A stretch of 64,000 bases of DNA, taken from positions 121,766 through 185,765 of the forward strand of contig NZ_AOFQ01000007.1 of assembly GCF_000495915.1 (NCBI RefSeq), read 5' to 3'. Of the stretch, positions 21,649 through 32,664 are shown piece after piece. Positions within the stretch are counted from its first letter, which is position 1. The number at the start of each line of letters is the position of its first letter. The position numbers and the translations under genes were made by a program. The stretch comes from Stutzerimonas chloritidismutans AW-1. GTDB taxonomy: Bacteria; Pseudomonadota; Gammaproteobacteria; Pseudomonadales; Pseudomonadaceae. The notes below the pieces were generated by a model. The model did not search any database, was not told where the DNA came from, and was given only the letters and a program-made list of their open reading frames with translations.

Positions 21649-22702
21649 GCTGGATCGCTACATCGGAGTCCATGTCTTTCTCGCGATTCTGACTGTCCTC
21701 GGCATCATCGTGGGTCTGGCTCTGCTATTCGCGTTCATCGATGAATTGAGTGATGTGGAAGGCAGCTACGGGCTGGGCGATGCACTGCAGTACGTGCTGC
21801 TGACGTCGCCTCGGCGTCTGTATGAAATGCTGCCTATGGCGGCACTGATCGGTTGTTTGATCGGCCTTGGCACGCTTGCCAGCAGCAGCGAGCTGACCAT
21901 CATGCGCGCGGCTGGTGTCTCGCTGGGGCGCATCGTGGTGGCGGTGATGAAGCCGATGCTGGTGCTGCTCATTGCCGGCATTCTGATCGGTGAGTACGTT
22001 GCGCCAGCGACCGAGGACATCGCCCAGGCGCGGCGCTCCCTGGCGCAGGGCGCAGGCGAGGCGCAGAGCAGCAAACGCGGCCTGTGGCACCGGCAGGAGA
22101 ACGAGTTCGTGCACGTCAACGCCGTGCAGCCCGGCGGCATGCTGGTGGGGGTGACACGTTATCGCTTCGATGACGAGCGCCGCCTGTTGTCGTCCAGTTT
22201 TGCCCGTCGCGCCAGCTATCAGGCTGATCACTGGCTGCTCGAGAATATCTCGACCACCCATTTTCGCGGCGATCACACCGAGGTGGTGCGCACGCCGCAG
22301 GAACGCTGGGATGTTCAGCTGACGCCGCAGCTACTCGGGACGGTGGTGATGGAGCCGGAAGCGCTATCGATCACCGGCTTGTGGCGCTATATCCACTACC
22401 TGGGCGAGCAGGGGTTGAACAACGGTCGTTACTGGCTGGCATTCTGGACCAAGGTGCTGCAGCCGGCCGTCACCGTTGCGCTGGTGCTGCTGGCGATCTC
22501 GTTCATCTTCGGGCCGCTGCGCTCGGTCACGCTTGGTCAGCGCATCTTTACCGGCGTAGTGGTCGGCTTTGTATTCCGCATTATTCAGGATTTGCTCGGG
22601 CCGGCTAGCCAGGTGTTCGGCTTCTCGCCGTTGCTTGCGGTGGTGCTGCCAGCGGGCATCTGTGCACTCATCGGTGCCTGGTTGCTGCGTCGGGCGGGAT
22701 GA
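21641..22702 (+). CDS. lptG: LPS export ABC transporter permease LptG
   Basis: 353 residues from a GTG start at 21641; GGGAGG at 21629-21634 lies six bases before, inside the end of lptF. It starts MVKLDRYIGVHVFLAILTVLG and has the LptF/G fold: three helices, a periplasmic jellyroll, three helices. Partner of LptF in the LptB2FG extractor. The eight-base overlap gives tight coupling of the two permease halves. A 10-bp convergent hairpin follows the stop. Confidence 0.95.
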   Translation: MVKLDRYIGVHVFLAILTVLGIIVGLALLFAFIDELSDVEGSYGLGDALQYVLLTSPRRLYEMLPMAALIGCLIGLGTLASSSELTIMRAAGVSLGRIVVAVMKPMLVLLIAGILIGEYVAPATEDIAQARRSLAQGAGEAQSSKRGLWHRQENEFVHVNAVQPGGMLVGVTRYRFDDERRLLSSSFARRASYQADHWLLENISTTHFRGDHTEVVRTPQERWDVQLTPQLLGTVVMEPEALSITGLWRYIHYLGEQGLNNGRYWLAFWTKVLQPAVTVALVLLAISFIFGPLRSVTLGQRIFTGVVVGFVFRIIQDLLGPASQVFGFSPLLAVVLPAGICALIGAWLLRRAG

Positions 22703-22707
22703 CGGGT

Positions 22708-22732
22708 GCCTCCGGCGTGAACCGCCGGAGGC
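22708..22732. terminator. convergent hairpin between lptG and the RDD gene
   Basis: GCCTCCGGCG (22708-22717) / CGCCGGAGGC (22723-22732), perfect 10-bp stem, five-base loop, six bases after the lptG stop. No clear T-run on either side, so termination strength is uncertain. Confidence 0.6.
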
Positions 22733-22780
22733 GCTGTCGACAAGGTTTGGGTCAGTGTTGGTTCGGTGCGCAGAGCAAAG

Positions 22781-23278
22781 TCACTTCTTGTGAATGTTCT
22801 TCGGTAGCTGAACGGCCTGGCTCTCCGAGTACATGTCGTGCCAGGTGCGGTTCTGTTTGTCGAGCAGCATCCACCAATAACCCATGCCCAGGCACAGCAG
22901 CGAAACCAGTGCGATCAGAAAACGCAGAAGCGCCTGCCAAAGATCGATGGCGGTTCCGTCTGCATTCTGGATCCGGATGCCCCAGACCTGCATGCCCAGC
23001 GTTTGGCCGCTGTGGGTCCAGAACTTGGCGAAAAAGCCGAACAGGCTGAACAGCAGTAGCGTCGAGAGCAGGGGGTCGATGTCCAGGCGGCCGGCATCCG
23101 CGAGCTGCTGCAGCTGTTCACTGCCGTAGAGCAGGCGCAGCAGCACTTGCTGATAGAGCAGTGTCACTACCATCATCAAAGCGATGCACAGCAGGCTGTC
23201 ATAGAACATTGCAGCAAGCCGACGTACCAGGCCGGCGGCGGGAAACTGGCCCTGCGGGCTGAGCAGGTGTCTGCGCAT
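22781..23278 (-). CDS. RDD-family membrane protein
   Basis: 165 residues. GLVRRLAAMFYDSLLCIALMMV near the start holds the family R..D pattern (RRLAAMFYD), and three hydrophobic segments follow, with TLGMQVWGIRIQNADG and NRTWHDMYSESQAV as the conserved RDD middle and end. Some RDD proteins act in ion exchange; the role here is unknown. Convergent with lptG, and transcribed away from the csp terminator. Confidence 0.9.
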   Translation of the reverse strand: MRRHLLSPQGQFPAAGLVRRLAAMFYDSLLCIALMMVVTLLYQQVLLRLLYGSEQLQQLADAGRLDIDPLLSTLLLFSLFGFFAKFWTHSGQTLGMQVWGIRIQNADGTAIDLWQALLRFLIALVSLLCLGMGYWWMLLDKQNRTWHDMYSESQAVQLPKNIHKK

Positions 23279-23330
23279 TGGGTGTCTCGATCAAAGAGGT
23301 GGGCGGCGCATTCTACGGAATTGCGCGCAT

Positions 23331-23364
23331 AAAAAAGCCCCTGATGTTGCCATCAGGGGCTTTT
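23331..23364 (-). terminator. intrinsic terminator of the cold-shock gene
   Basis: GCCCCTGATG (23337-23346) / CATCAGGGGC (23351-23360) with a four-base loop. It is flanked by six A on the left, giving a six-U run on the minus strand, and lies 13 bases after the csp stop. Confidence 0.92.
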
Positions 23365-23376
23365 CGGAGAAGAGGC

Positions 23377-23589
23377 TTAGCCCAGGATCTGAACCTGGTC
23401 TGCCTGCATGCCCTTTTGACCTTGCACTGCGACGAAACTGACTTTCTGGCCCTCTTTCAGGCTCTTGAAGCCGTTGCCTTCGATCGCGCGGAAGTGCACG
23501 AACAGATCCGGACCGCTCTCGGGAGTGATGAAACCAAAACCTTTCTCGTCGTTAAACCACTTGACGGTACCGTTCTGACGATTCGACAT
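23377..23589 (-). CDS. cold-shock protein, CspA family
   Basis: 70 residues, one OB-fold domain. RNP1 is KGFGFI and RNP2 is LFVHF, the aromatic nucleic-acid-binding patches; [15 protein letters not shown] is the family start. It binds single-stranded RNA/DNA as an RNA chaperone. The in-frame extension upstream is leader, not protein: the start MSNRQNG is preceded by AAGGA. Expression is probably controlled through the mRNA leader, as is common for this family, though I cannot prove the structure here. Confidence 0.96.
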   Translation of the reverse strand: MSNRQNGTVKWFNDEKGFGFITPESGPDLFVHFRAIEGNGFKSLKEGQKVSFVAVQGQKGMQADQVQILG

Positions 23590-24085
23590 GTCTTTGTATC
23601 CTTGAAACTCAAAAGTAGAATTGCCCCCCGCAGAGCAGGAAGCTGGAACTGGTTGCAAGGAGTAAGAGAGTCGAGCGGAGTAGCGGATCTGAAGATCTAC
23701 TGCACCAGGTCACGATTCAACAGCGACCCATGCAAACACAGTGGGCACACTCTACGATAACTCGCCAGGGAATGCCAACCCCTCGGAGCCATAGAATTTG
23801 CCTGTCCAGGCGGCGCCATTTGGCGCTTTTTGACGTGGCTTTGACTCGCCTTATTCGCTGTTGCGAGAGAGGCAATGCCACGAGTCGACTGCATCGATAT
23901 CGAGTGTCAGTCTGAGGGGAAGCGATGTAGCTGGCGTTGCTTGCCGTGCTGCCGATCCAGGTTGTCTGGATGCTTGCATGCGGCCTGGTGCGCTTTGAAG
24001 CTTCGCTACGGCGTTAGACTTGCAGGCGATCCGGTTGCCCGTTTCACTAAGCATGCAGCTTGGCTGCGTTGTAGCGATTCACTGA
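23590..24085. other. csp leader and spacer before tRNA-Leu
   Basis: About 500 bp with no believable gene; the short frames present have poor composition and no ribosome binding sites. The part next to csp should contain its promoter and 5' untranslated leader. Nothing else recognised. Confidence 0.5.
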
Positions 24086-24172
24086 TGGTGCCTCGAGAGA
24101 GACTCGAACTCTCACGTTGTTACCAACGGCGGATTTTGAATCCGCTGCGTCTACCGATTCCGCCATCGAGGC
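24086..24172 (-). tRNA. tRNA-Leu (anticodon CAA)
   Basis: Full cloverleaf on the minus strand with encoded CCA (complement at 24086-24088). Acceptor GCCTCGA pairs with TCGAGGC. D-arm GGCGGAATCGGTAGACGC, anticodon loop TTCAAAA giving anticodon CAA (reads UUG), a long class II variable arm (CCGTTGGTAACAACGT region), and T-arm GAGAGTTCGAGTCTCTC. 87 bases including CCA. Confidence 0.97.
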
Positions 24173-24185
24173 ACAGTGGGCGCGC

Positions 24186-24214
24186 AGTATAGGGATGCGC
24201 GACGGGGTGGTCAA
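24186..24214 (-). promoter_or_regulatory. sigma70 promoter of tRNA-Leu(CAA)
   Basis: On the minus strand TTGACC (24214-24209), 17-base spacer, TATACT (24191-24186), then a GC-rich discriminator GCGCGCCCA typical of stable-RNA promoters. The -10 box ends 13 bases before the tRNA 5' end. Confidence 0.8.
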
Positions 24215-24285
24215 TCGCTTGGCGTGGTCAGGTCGACGTGTTTCGGATAAGATTTGCGCCCTTTCCGCGTCCCGACCTCCGATCC

Positions 24286-26465
<2,180 letters not shown>

Positions 26466-26507
26466 CGTGCCAGAACAAAACAATCCTTTCTGCAACAGGA
26501 GTGCTAC

Positions 26508-26837
26508 ATGAGCTTTCTGATTCCCGCCGCCTATGCCCAGGAGGCTGCTGCTGGTCCTGCTGGTACTGGTTTCGAGTGGGTTTTTCTAGTCGGTTTTCTG
26601 GTCATCTTCTACCTGATGATCTGGCGCCCCCAGTCCAAGCGTGCCAAGGAACACAAGAACCTGATCGCCGGCCTGCAGAAGGGCGACGAAGTGGTCACTT
26701 CCGGCGGTATCGCTGGCAAGGTCACCAAGGTCGCCGATGACTTCGTGGTGATCGAGGTGTCTGACAACGTTGAGCTGAAGTTCCAGAAAGTGGCGATCGC
26801 CGCAACATTGCCCAAGGGCACACTGAAAGCCATCTGA
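26508..26837 (+). CDS. yajC: preprotein translocase subunit YajC
   Basis: 109 residues: one N-terminal membrane helix (FEWVFLVGFLVIFYLMIW) followed by the cytosolic domain with QKGDEVVTSGGIAGKV, the family signature. YajC associates with SecDF in the inner membrane. CAGGAG lies seven bases before the ATG. 42 bp after tgt and 64 bp before secD; the spacer to secD has a GC-rich hairpin. Confidence 0.96.
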   Translation: MSFLIPAAYAQEAAAGPAGTGFEWVFLVGFLVIFYLMIWRPQSKRAKEHKNLIAGLQKGDEVVTSGGIAGKVTKVADDFVVIEVSDNVELKFQKVAIAATLPKGTLKAI

Positions 26838-26858
26838 GCTGACTTCATTCAATATCGA

Positions 26859-26879
26859 CGGGGCGCGCAAGGCGCCCCG
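26859..26879. other. GC-rich hairpin in the yajC-secD spacer
   Basis: CGGGGCGC (26859-26866) / GCGCCCCG (26872-26879) with a five-base loop, 22 bases after yajC. The sequence after it (CGTTCATTAAA) has no T-run, so partial attenuation or mRNA processing between yajC and secD is more likely than full termination. Confidence 0.5.
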
Positions 26880-26901
26880 CGTTCATTAAACGGGCTGCGT
26901 C

Positions 26902-28770
26902 ATGCTCAATAGATTCCCTCTCTGGAAATACCTGCTGATTCTGGCAGTGCTCGCGATCGCCTTTATTTACTCTGCGCCCAACCTCTATCCGGATGACCCG
27001 GCGATTCAGGTTACCGGTGCCAGCACATCGCAGGAGATCGGCGAGGCAGACCTCGAGCGCATCAGCAAAGCACTCGTGGATGGCGGTATCGCGGTCAAGT
27101 CTGCGTCCCTGGACGAGCAGGGCCGAGGTGGCCTTGTGCGTCTCGAGCGTCAGGATGATCAGTTGCCGGCAAAAGATATCGTGCGCCGCGCGCTCGGCGA
27201 CGCCTACGTAGTTGCGCTCAATCTGGCGCCTACGACTCCCGACTGGTTGCGCAATCTTGGCGCAAGCCCGATGAAGCTTGGTCTGGATCTCTCCGGTGGT
27301 GTGCACTTCCTCCTGGAAGTGGACATGGACAAGGCAATTGAAACGCGCCTGAACGTCTCCGAGGGTGAGGTCAAGAGTCTGCTGCGCAAGGAGCGTGTGC
27401 GATACCGCAGTCTGCCGAATCTGAAGGATTCGGTGCAGTTGGGCTTTGCCGATGAGGCTACCTTGGATGCCGCCCAATCGCTCATCCGCAAGGAATTTAC
27501 GGACTTCGAGCTGACGTCCGCAGAACGCAACGGCCAGTACGTGCTGCGTCTGACGCTGACCGAAGCCAAGCTGGCGGAAATTCGCGAGTACTCGATCAAG
27601 CAGAACCTGACCACGGTGCGTAATCGCGTCAACGAACTCGGCGTGGCTGAGCCGTTGGTTCAGCGTCAAGGTGCCAATCGGATCGTCGTCGAGCTGCCGG
27701 GTGTGCAGGATACGGCCGAGGCCAAACGTATCCTCGGCAAGACGGCGAACCTCGAGTTCCGCCTAGCTGCCGATTCAGATGCATCGCGTGCTTCCACCGA
27801 AACCTTCGAGTTCCGCGAAGAGGGCCGCCCGCCGGTTCAGCTTGAGCGCACACTGATCATTACAGGTGATCAGGTGACCGACGCCCAGGCCAGCTACGAC
27901 GAGAATGGCCGTCCGCAGGTGAATATCCGGCTCGATGGCCACGGCGGCGATCTGATGAATCGCGCCACGCGCAACAATGTCGGGCGCAGCATGGCCGTGA
28001 TCTTCATCGAGCAGCGGCCGATGACTCGCTATGTGCGGCAGACGGTTGATGGTGTTGAGCAGGAAGTGCGCGTCGAGACCTTCCAGGAAGAAAAGAAGAT
28101 CATCAGCCTTGCAACTATCCAGTCGCCACTCGGCAGCCAGTTCCGCATCACCGGCCTCGATGGCCAGGGCGAGTCGTCAGAGCTGGCGTTGCTGCTGCGC
28201 GCCGGTGGTCTGGCGGCGCCGATGTACTTCGCAGAAGAGCGCACCATCGGCCCGAGCCTGGGCGCTGAAAACATCAAGCTGGGCGTCCAGGCAGCCATGT
28301 GGGGCTTCCTCTTCGTCGCCATCTTCATGGTGCTGATCTACAAGTTCTTCGGTGTGTTGGCGACCATTGCGCTGCTGTTCAATATGGTCGTGTTGACAGC
28401 CCTGATGTCGATGCTCAATGCCACGCTGACCCTTCCGGGTATTGCCGGTATCGTGTTGACCATGGGTATGGCGGTGGATGCCAACGTGCTGATCTTCTCG
28501 CGAATCCGCGAGGAGATCGCCAATGGCATGTCGATCCAGCGCGCCATCCATGAAGGCTTCGATCGGGCCTTCTCGGCGATCGTCGACGGCAACCTGACCA
28601 CTCTGCTGGTCGGCGGCATCCTGTTCGCCATGGGGACCGGCCCGATCAAGGGCTTCGCGGTCACCCTTTCGATCGGCATCCTGACGTCGATGTTTACCGC
28701 AATCATCGTGACGCGCGCCATGGTCAACCTGATCTACGGTGGCCGCGATCTCAAGAAGCTGTGGATTTAA
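26902..28770 (+). CDS. secD: protein translocase subunit SecD
   Basis: 622 residues, inner membrane. One N-terminal helix, a large periplasmic P1 region (about 30-440) starting with the P1 head, then five helices. Seen: MKLGLDLSGGVHFLLEVDMD (D1-type motif), GANRIVVELPGVQDTAEAKRILG, and in the membrane part MAVDANVLIFSRIREEI (D4 motif with the functional Asp). With SecF it uses the proton gradient to pull proteins out of SecYEG. 12 bp before secF. Confidence 0.97.
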   Translation: MLNRFPLWKYLLILAVLAIAFIYSAPNLYPDDPAIQVTGASTSQEIGEADLERISKALVDGGIAVKSASLDEQGRGGLVRLERQDDQLPAKDIVRRALGDAYVVALNLAPTTPDWLRNLGASPMKLGLDLSGGVHFLLEVDMDKAIETRLNVSEGEVKSLLRKERVRYRSLPNLKDSVQLGFADEATLDAAQSLIRKEFTDFELTSAERNGQYVLRLTLTEAKLAEIREYSIKQNLTTVRNRVNELGVAEPLVQRQGANRIVVELPGVQDTAEAKRILGKTANLEFRLAADSDASRASTETFEFREEGRPPVQLERTLIITGDQVTDAQASYDENGRPQVNIRLDGHGGDLMNRATRNNVGRSMAVIFIEQRPMTRYVRQTVDGVEQEVRVETFQEEKKIISLATIQSPLGSQFRITGLDGQGESSELALLLRAGGLAAPMYFAEERTIGPSLGAENIKLGVQAAMWGFLFVAIFMVLIYKFFGVLATIALLFNMVVLTALMSMLNATLTLPGIAGIVLTMGMAVDANVLIFSRIREEIANGMSIQRAIHEGFDRAFSAIVDGNLTTLLVGGILFAMGTGPIKGFAVTLSIGILTSMFTAIIVTRAMVNLIYGGRDLKKLWI

Positions 28771-28782
28771 GGGGCTAGCACG

Positions 28783-29694
28783 ATGAAACGCGTAATCAAT
28801 TTCATGGGTGTCCGCCATGTGGCCTTCGCCCTGACCGTGGTGCTGACCGTTGCGTCACTGGCGAGCCTGGTGGTCAAGGGGCTCAACTTCGGGTTGGACT
28901 TTACTGGCGGTACACTGATCGAGCTCGGCTATGAGCGCCCGGTTGAACTCGAGCAGGTGCGTGGGCAGCTGGTGCAATCCGGTTTTGGCGACGCTGTAGT
29001 GCAGAGCTTCGGTGCGACTACTGACGTGCTGGTGCGCATGCCGGGCGACGATCCTCAGCTGGGAGAGCGCATCGCTGATGCATTGCGCGGCGCTGACAGT
29101 GCCAACTCGGTGAGCGTCAAGCGAGTCGAGTTCGTCGGGCCTGCGGTGGGTGAGGAGCTGCGCGACCAGGGTGGCCTGGGCATGCTGCTCGCGCTGGGTG
29201 GTATTCTGGTCTACGTGGCCTTTCGCTTTCAGTGGAAGTTCGGTCTCGGTGCCGTGCTGTCGCTGTTCCACGATGTGATCGTCGTTCTCGGGGTGTTCTC
29301 CTTTTTCCAGATATCGTTCGATCTCACCGTGCTGGCCGCTGTGCTGGCGGTTATCGGCTATTCGCTGAACGACACAATCGTCATCTTTGACCGGATCCGC
29401 GAGAACTTCCGCATGCTGCGCAAGGCGGAGCTGCTGGAAAACATCAATATCTCCACGACGCAAACCTTGCTGCGCACCATGGCAACTTCGGTATCCACGT
29501 TGCTGGCTGTCGGTGCGCTCATGGTCTTTGGTGGCGAGAATCTGTGGGGCTTCTCGTTGGCGCTGTTGATCGGCGTTGGGGCAGGCACGTACTCGTCGGT
29601 CTATGTCGCTGGCATGCTGCTCGTCTGGCTGAAGCTCACCCGTGACGACCTGATTCCACCAGTGGTGGAAGAGGAAGCGGACGAGCGCCCCTGA
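28783..29694 (+). CDS. secF: protein translocase subunit SecF
   Basis: 303 residues, six helices. Seen: GLNFGLDFTGGTLIEL after the first helix and AVIGYSLNDTIVIFDRIREN in the membrane domain, both SecF signatures; the LNDTIVIFDR motif carries the conserved Asp pair. Partner of SecD. Ribosome binding site GGGG shortly before ATG in a 12-bp spacer, so secDF are translated from one mRNA. Confidence 0.97.
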   Translation: MKRVINFMGVRHVAFALTVVLTVASLASLVVKGLNFGLDFTGGTLIELGYERPVELEQVRGQLVQSGFGDAVVQSFGATTDVLVRMPGDDPQLGERIADALRGADSANSVSVKRVEFVGPAVGEELRDQGGLGMLLALGGILVYVAFRFQWKFGLGAVLSLFHDVIVVLGVFSFFQISFDLTVLAAVLAVIGYSLNDTIVIFDRIRENFRMLRKAELLENINISTTQTLLRTMATSVSTLLAVGALMVFGGENLWGFSLALLIGVGAGTYSSVYVAGMLLVWLKLTRDDLIPPVVEEEADERP

Positions 29695-29706
29695 TCTTCT
29701 TCGAAC

Positions 29707-29739
29707 TTCCGCAGCCTAAAGGAGTCCAAGGCTGCGGAA
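29707..29739. other. long hairpin between secF and the glycine-zipper gene
   Basis: TTCCGCAGCC (29707-29716) / GGCTGCGGAA (29730-29739), perfect 10-bp stem, 13-base loop, 12 bases after secF. No T-run; could be a weak terminator or stability element that uncouples the next gene from secDF. Confidence 0.5.
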
Positions 29740-29770
29740 CGGGCGCAGCCCGAAGGAAGAGGAAGTCACA

Positions 29771-30304
29771 GTGAACAAGTCCATGTTGGTCGGTACGGCG
29801 CTCGGAGTGGTGGTCGCCACGGCTGGCGGCGCTTTCGCTACTTATAGTCTGGTTGATCGCGGGCCGAAATTCGCCGATGTGCTGGCGGTGGAGCCGATCA
29901 AGGAAACCATTCGGACTCCGCGAGAGGTTTGCAAGGATGTCGCGGTGACTCGGCAGAAACCAGTGCAGGATCAGCATCGCATCGCAGGTACAGCAGTGGG
30001 TGCGGTGGTTGGTGGCCTGCTCGGCAATCAGGTTGGTGGCGGTACCGGCAAGAAAATTGCGACGGTCGCCGGTGCGGTCGGTGGCGGTTATGCAGGCAAT
30101 CAGGTGCAGGGCCGCATGCAGGCCAGCAGCACCTATACCACTACCGAAACACGTTGCAGCACGGTAACCGATTCGCACGACAAGATCGTCGGCTACGACG
30201 TGAAGTACGACCTCGCCGGCAAGGTGGGTCGCGTACGCATGGATCGTGATCCGGGTAGCCAGATCCCGGTGCAGGATGGACAGTTGTCGCTATCGCAGCA
30301 GTGA
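29771..30304 (+). CDS. glycine-zipper 2TM domain protein
   Basis: 177 residues from a GTG start with GGAAG eight bases before. A signal-type or membrane helix covers residues 4-25. The glycine zipper AGTAVGAVVGGLLGNQVGGGTGKKIATVAGAVGGGYAGNQVQ (two G-rich helices, split here as one region about 73-115) is the SlyB/17-kDa-antigen type. Two Cys (CKD and RCST) flank the zipper and could form a disulfide. Likely envelope protein; no lipobox, so not a lipoprotein. It ends before a strong terminator. Confidence 0.85.
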   Translation: MNKSMLVGTALGVVVATAGGAFATYSLVDRGPKFADVLAVEPIKETIRTPREVCKDVAVTRQKPVQDQHRIAGTAVGAVVGGLLGNQVGGGTGKKIATVAGAVGGGYAGNQVQGRMQASSTYTTTETRCSTVTDSHDKIVGYDVKYDLAGKVGRVRMDRDPGSQIPVQDGQLSLSQQ

Positions 30305-30325
30305 GTTGAGCGATTGTGCAGCAAC

Positions 30326-30354
30326 AAAAAAACGCCCCGTTGGGGCGTTTTTTT
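30326..30354 (+). terminator. bidirectional intrinsic terminator, group II intron target
   Basis: CGCCCC (30333-30338) / GGGGCG (30342-30347) with three-base loop, flanked by seven A on the left and seven T on the right. It closes the glycine-zipper gene and, before the intron arrived, would also have served the convergent 63-residue gene. The intron begins three bases after the T-run. Confidence 0.93.
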
Positions 30355-30357
30355 ATG

Positions 30358-32280
30358 GTGCGCCAGGCATGGCGCGTAGCGCCGTGACTGGCGCTGTCGG
30401 GTTCACTGTGGTGGTGAGCCTGGCGACTTGGAGGTGAAAGTCCTCTACACACCCGGCAAGGGGAAGTGTTAGCTGAAGGCAAGGGTGTCGCGGGCGACTG
30501 CGAATCTGAAGGAAGCCCGAGGCAAAATGCTGGCCTGACGAACAGGAAGCGGATGAGGCGGCGCAGCGGGGTGAGGTGGCCATAATCGCCAAAGCCCGAT
30601 ACTTGCACGGAACGCTGCGACGTAGATCCGACAGGCATAAGCAGGAAGGTCGCGCGAATTACCCTGGGAGATCTGTACGCTTGCCATTGTGCTACCGATT
30701 GTCGAGAGGCGACGGGATGGGCGTGCAGAAGTCAGCCGAGGCCGTAGTAAGTGGCGGTCAACCACGCCATCAAGGGCCGAACAGGTCATGCCGCCAGTAG
30801 GCGTCAGCGTCTCGTCGATAACCGAAATGCAGAAATTTCTCCAAGAGAAGACTGTCACCCCGAGTCCCGGCCAGAGGCCGAGGATGACGCCTGACAGCGC
30901 AGAGGTATCGGCGGCGTCGGTGACGTGGATGAACGCGGAGCCGGACACGCTGATGGAGCGGGTGCTTGCACCGGCGAATCTCAAGCGTGCGTATCAGCGC
31001 GTGGTCAGCAACAAGGGGGCGCCGGGTGCCGATGGCATGACGGTCGCCGACTTGGCAGGCTACGTGAAACAGTATTGGCCCATCCTGAAGGTCAGGCTGC
31101 TGGCAGGTGAATACCATCCCCAGGCAGTGCGGGCGGTCGAAATTCCCAAACCGCAGGGCGGTATGCGGCAACTGGGCATTCCCAGTGTCGTGGATCGCCT
31201 GATCCAGCAAGCCCTGCTGCAACAGCTCACGCCGATCTTCGATCCGCTGTTCTCGGACTATAGCTACGGCTTCCGTCCGGGCAGAAGCGCTCACCAGGCT
31301 GTCGAGATGGCCCGCACCCATGTGGCGGCGGGTCATAGGTGTTGCGTGGAACTCGATCTGGAGAAGTTCTTTGATCGGGTCAACCACGACATCCTGATGT
31401 TCTGTGTTGAGCGCCATGTCGAAGACAAACAGGTGCTCAGACTCATCCGCCGTTACCTCGAAGCGGGCGTCATGTCGGACGGGGTTGTCAGCCATCGGCA
31501 GGAGGGGGCGCCGCAAGGCGGCCCGCTTTCGCCGCTGCTGTCGAACATCCTGCTCGATGAACTCGACCGTGAGTTGGAGCGGCGAGGCCATCGCTTCGTG
31601 CGCTATGCCGATGACGCGAACATTTATGTCCGTAGTCCGCGTGCTGGCGAACGAGTGCTGGCCAGTGTCGAGCGGTTCCTGAATCACCGTCTGAAACTGA
31701 GACTGAATCGGGACAAGAGTCGCGTGGCTGGGTCGTGGAAATGCGACTACCTGGGGTATGGGATGAGTTGGCACTCGCTGCCTAGACTGCGAGTGGCAAC
31801 CATGAGCCTGCGCCGTGTGCGCGACCGTCTCAGGGAACTGCTGCGAGGGGTGCGGGGCCACAAGATGGCGAATGTCATCGAGCGGGTAAACCCGGTGCTG
31901 CGAGGCTGGGCAGGCTACTTCAAGCTCAGCCAGAGCAAGCGTCCACTGGAAGAGCTGGATGGCTGGGTCAGGCACAAACTTCGCTGTGTCATCTGGCGGC
32001 AATGGAAGCAGCCCTCTACGAGGGCGCGCAACCTGATGCGCCTGGGATTGAGCGAGGAGCGTGCCTGCAAGTCGGCCTTCAATGGCCGAGGCCCGTGGTG
32101 GAACTCAGGAGCGCCGCATATGAATCAGGCGCTGCCGAAGAAGCTATGGGACAGACTTGGACTGGTCTCGATACTGGATACGATCAATCGGCTTAACCGC
32201 ATGGCCTGAACCGCCGTGTACGGAACCGTACGCACGGTGGTGTGGGAGGACGGCGGCCGTGAGGCCGCCTCCTACCCGAT
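30358..32280 (+). mobile_element. group II intron, bacterial class C
   Basis: 1923 bp. The 5' end is GTGCGCC (class C usually GTGCGNC) immediately after a terminator T-run plus ATG. A structured 430-bp 5' part precedes the reverse transcriptase gene. After the gene come a domain V hairpin (about 32211-32252, CCGCCGTGTACGG / CCGTACGCACGGTGG) and domain VI (GGAGGACGGCGGCC, GTGA loop, GGCCGCCTCC) ending in TACCCGAT at 32280. Insertion directly behind a terminator hairpin is the known target habit of class C introns. Boundaries are inferred from these end motifs. Confidence 0.9.
30788..32209 (+). CDS. ltrA: group II intron reverse transcriptase/maturase
   Basis: 473 residues from ATG 30788; other in-frame starts are TTG 30689 and ATG 30884 (the latter with GAGG nearby). 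Reverse transcriptase motifs are intact: NKGAPGADGM, RQLGIPSVVDRLIQQA, YGFRPGRSAHQA, ELDLEKFFDRVNHD, GAPQGGPLSPLLSNI and the catalytic YADD in RYADDANIYV. The maturase (X) domain follows, with LRGWAGYFKL and CVIWRQWKQP. No HNH endonuclease domain is present, as expected for class C. It should splice its host intron and copy it into new terminators. Confidence 0.93.
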   Translation: MPPVGVSVSSITEMQKFLQEKTVTPSPGQRPRMTPDSAEVSAASVTWMNAEPDTLMERVLAPANLKRAYQRVVSNKGAPGADGMTVADLAGYVKQYWPILKVRLLAGEYHPQAVRAVEIPKPQGGMRQLGIPSVVDRLIQQALLQQLTPIFDPLFSDYSYGFRPGRSAHQAVEMARTHVAAGHRCCVELDLEKFFDRVNHDILMFCVERHVEDKQVLRLIRRYLEAGVMSDGVVSHRQEGAPQGGPLSPLLSNILLDELDRELERRGHRFVRYADDANIYVRSPRAGERVLASVERFLNHRLKLRLNRDKSRVAGSWKCDYLGYGMSWHSLPRLRVATMSLRRVRDRLRELLRGVRGHKMANVIERVNPVLRGWAGYFKLSQSKRPLEELDGWVRHKLRCVIWRQWKQPSTRARNLMRLGLSEERACKSAFNGRGPWWNSGAPHMNQALPKKLWDRLGLVSILDTINRLNRMA

Positions 32281-32304
32281 CCCTGAACAAAGCGCCTGTT
32301 CCGC

Positions 32305-32496
32305 TCAGGCCGCGCGTTCGCAGTCGGTGGGAAGATGCCGGCCAATCCAGCTCAGGCGCGCTTCCTCGACCTCCACCCAGTTCGCGCCATCGGGCCGGCC
32401 GGCACTGCTCAGCAGCATGCGGCAGCGCCCCTGTTCGTCGAGCAGGGCGAAATGACGGGGCTTGCGGCGGCGCAGCAGCGAAAGGATCTGGCGCAT
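32305..32496 (-). CDS. small protein of unknown function, 63 residues
   Basis: Starts MRQILSLLRRRKPRHFALLD, basic, followed by EQGRCRMLLSSAGRPDGANWVEVEEARLSWIGRHLP. AGGAG is eight bases before the ATG; a GTG three codons upstream overlaps that site and is unlikely. One short fold with no motif I recognise. The group II intron inserted 24 bases beyond its stop now separates it from the terminator it presumably used. Confidence 0.65.
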   Translation of the reverse strand: MRQILSLLRRRKPRHFALLDEQGRCRMLLSSAGRPDGANWVEVEEARLSWIGRHLPTDCERAA

Positions 32497-32664
32497 GGGT
32501 TTCACTCCTGGCGAAGAGATGCTCCCTTATCGCAGGGCTCTATGGCAGCCGCATTAAATGAACGGCGCAGCACTGCCATCGGTCTGAATCGCATCACTGT
32601 CGGCGCGTCGTACCGCTGGGTATACTGCGCCGCACTCGTCGCCCCCTAACCTGGAGAAAACAGC

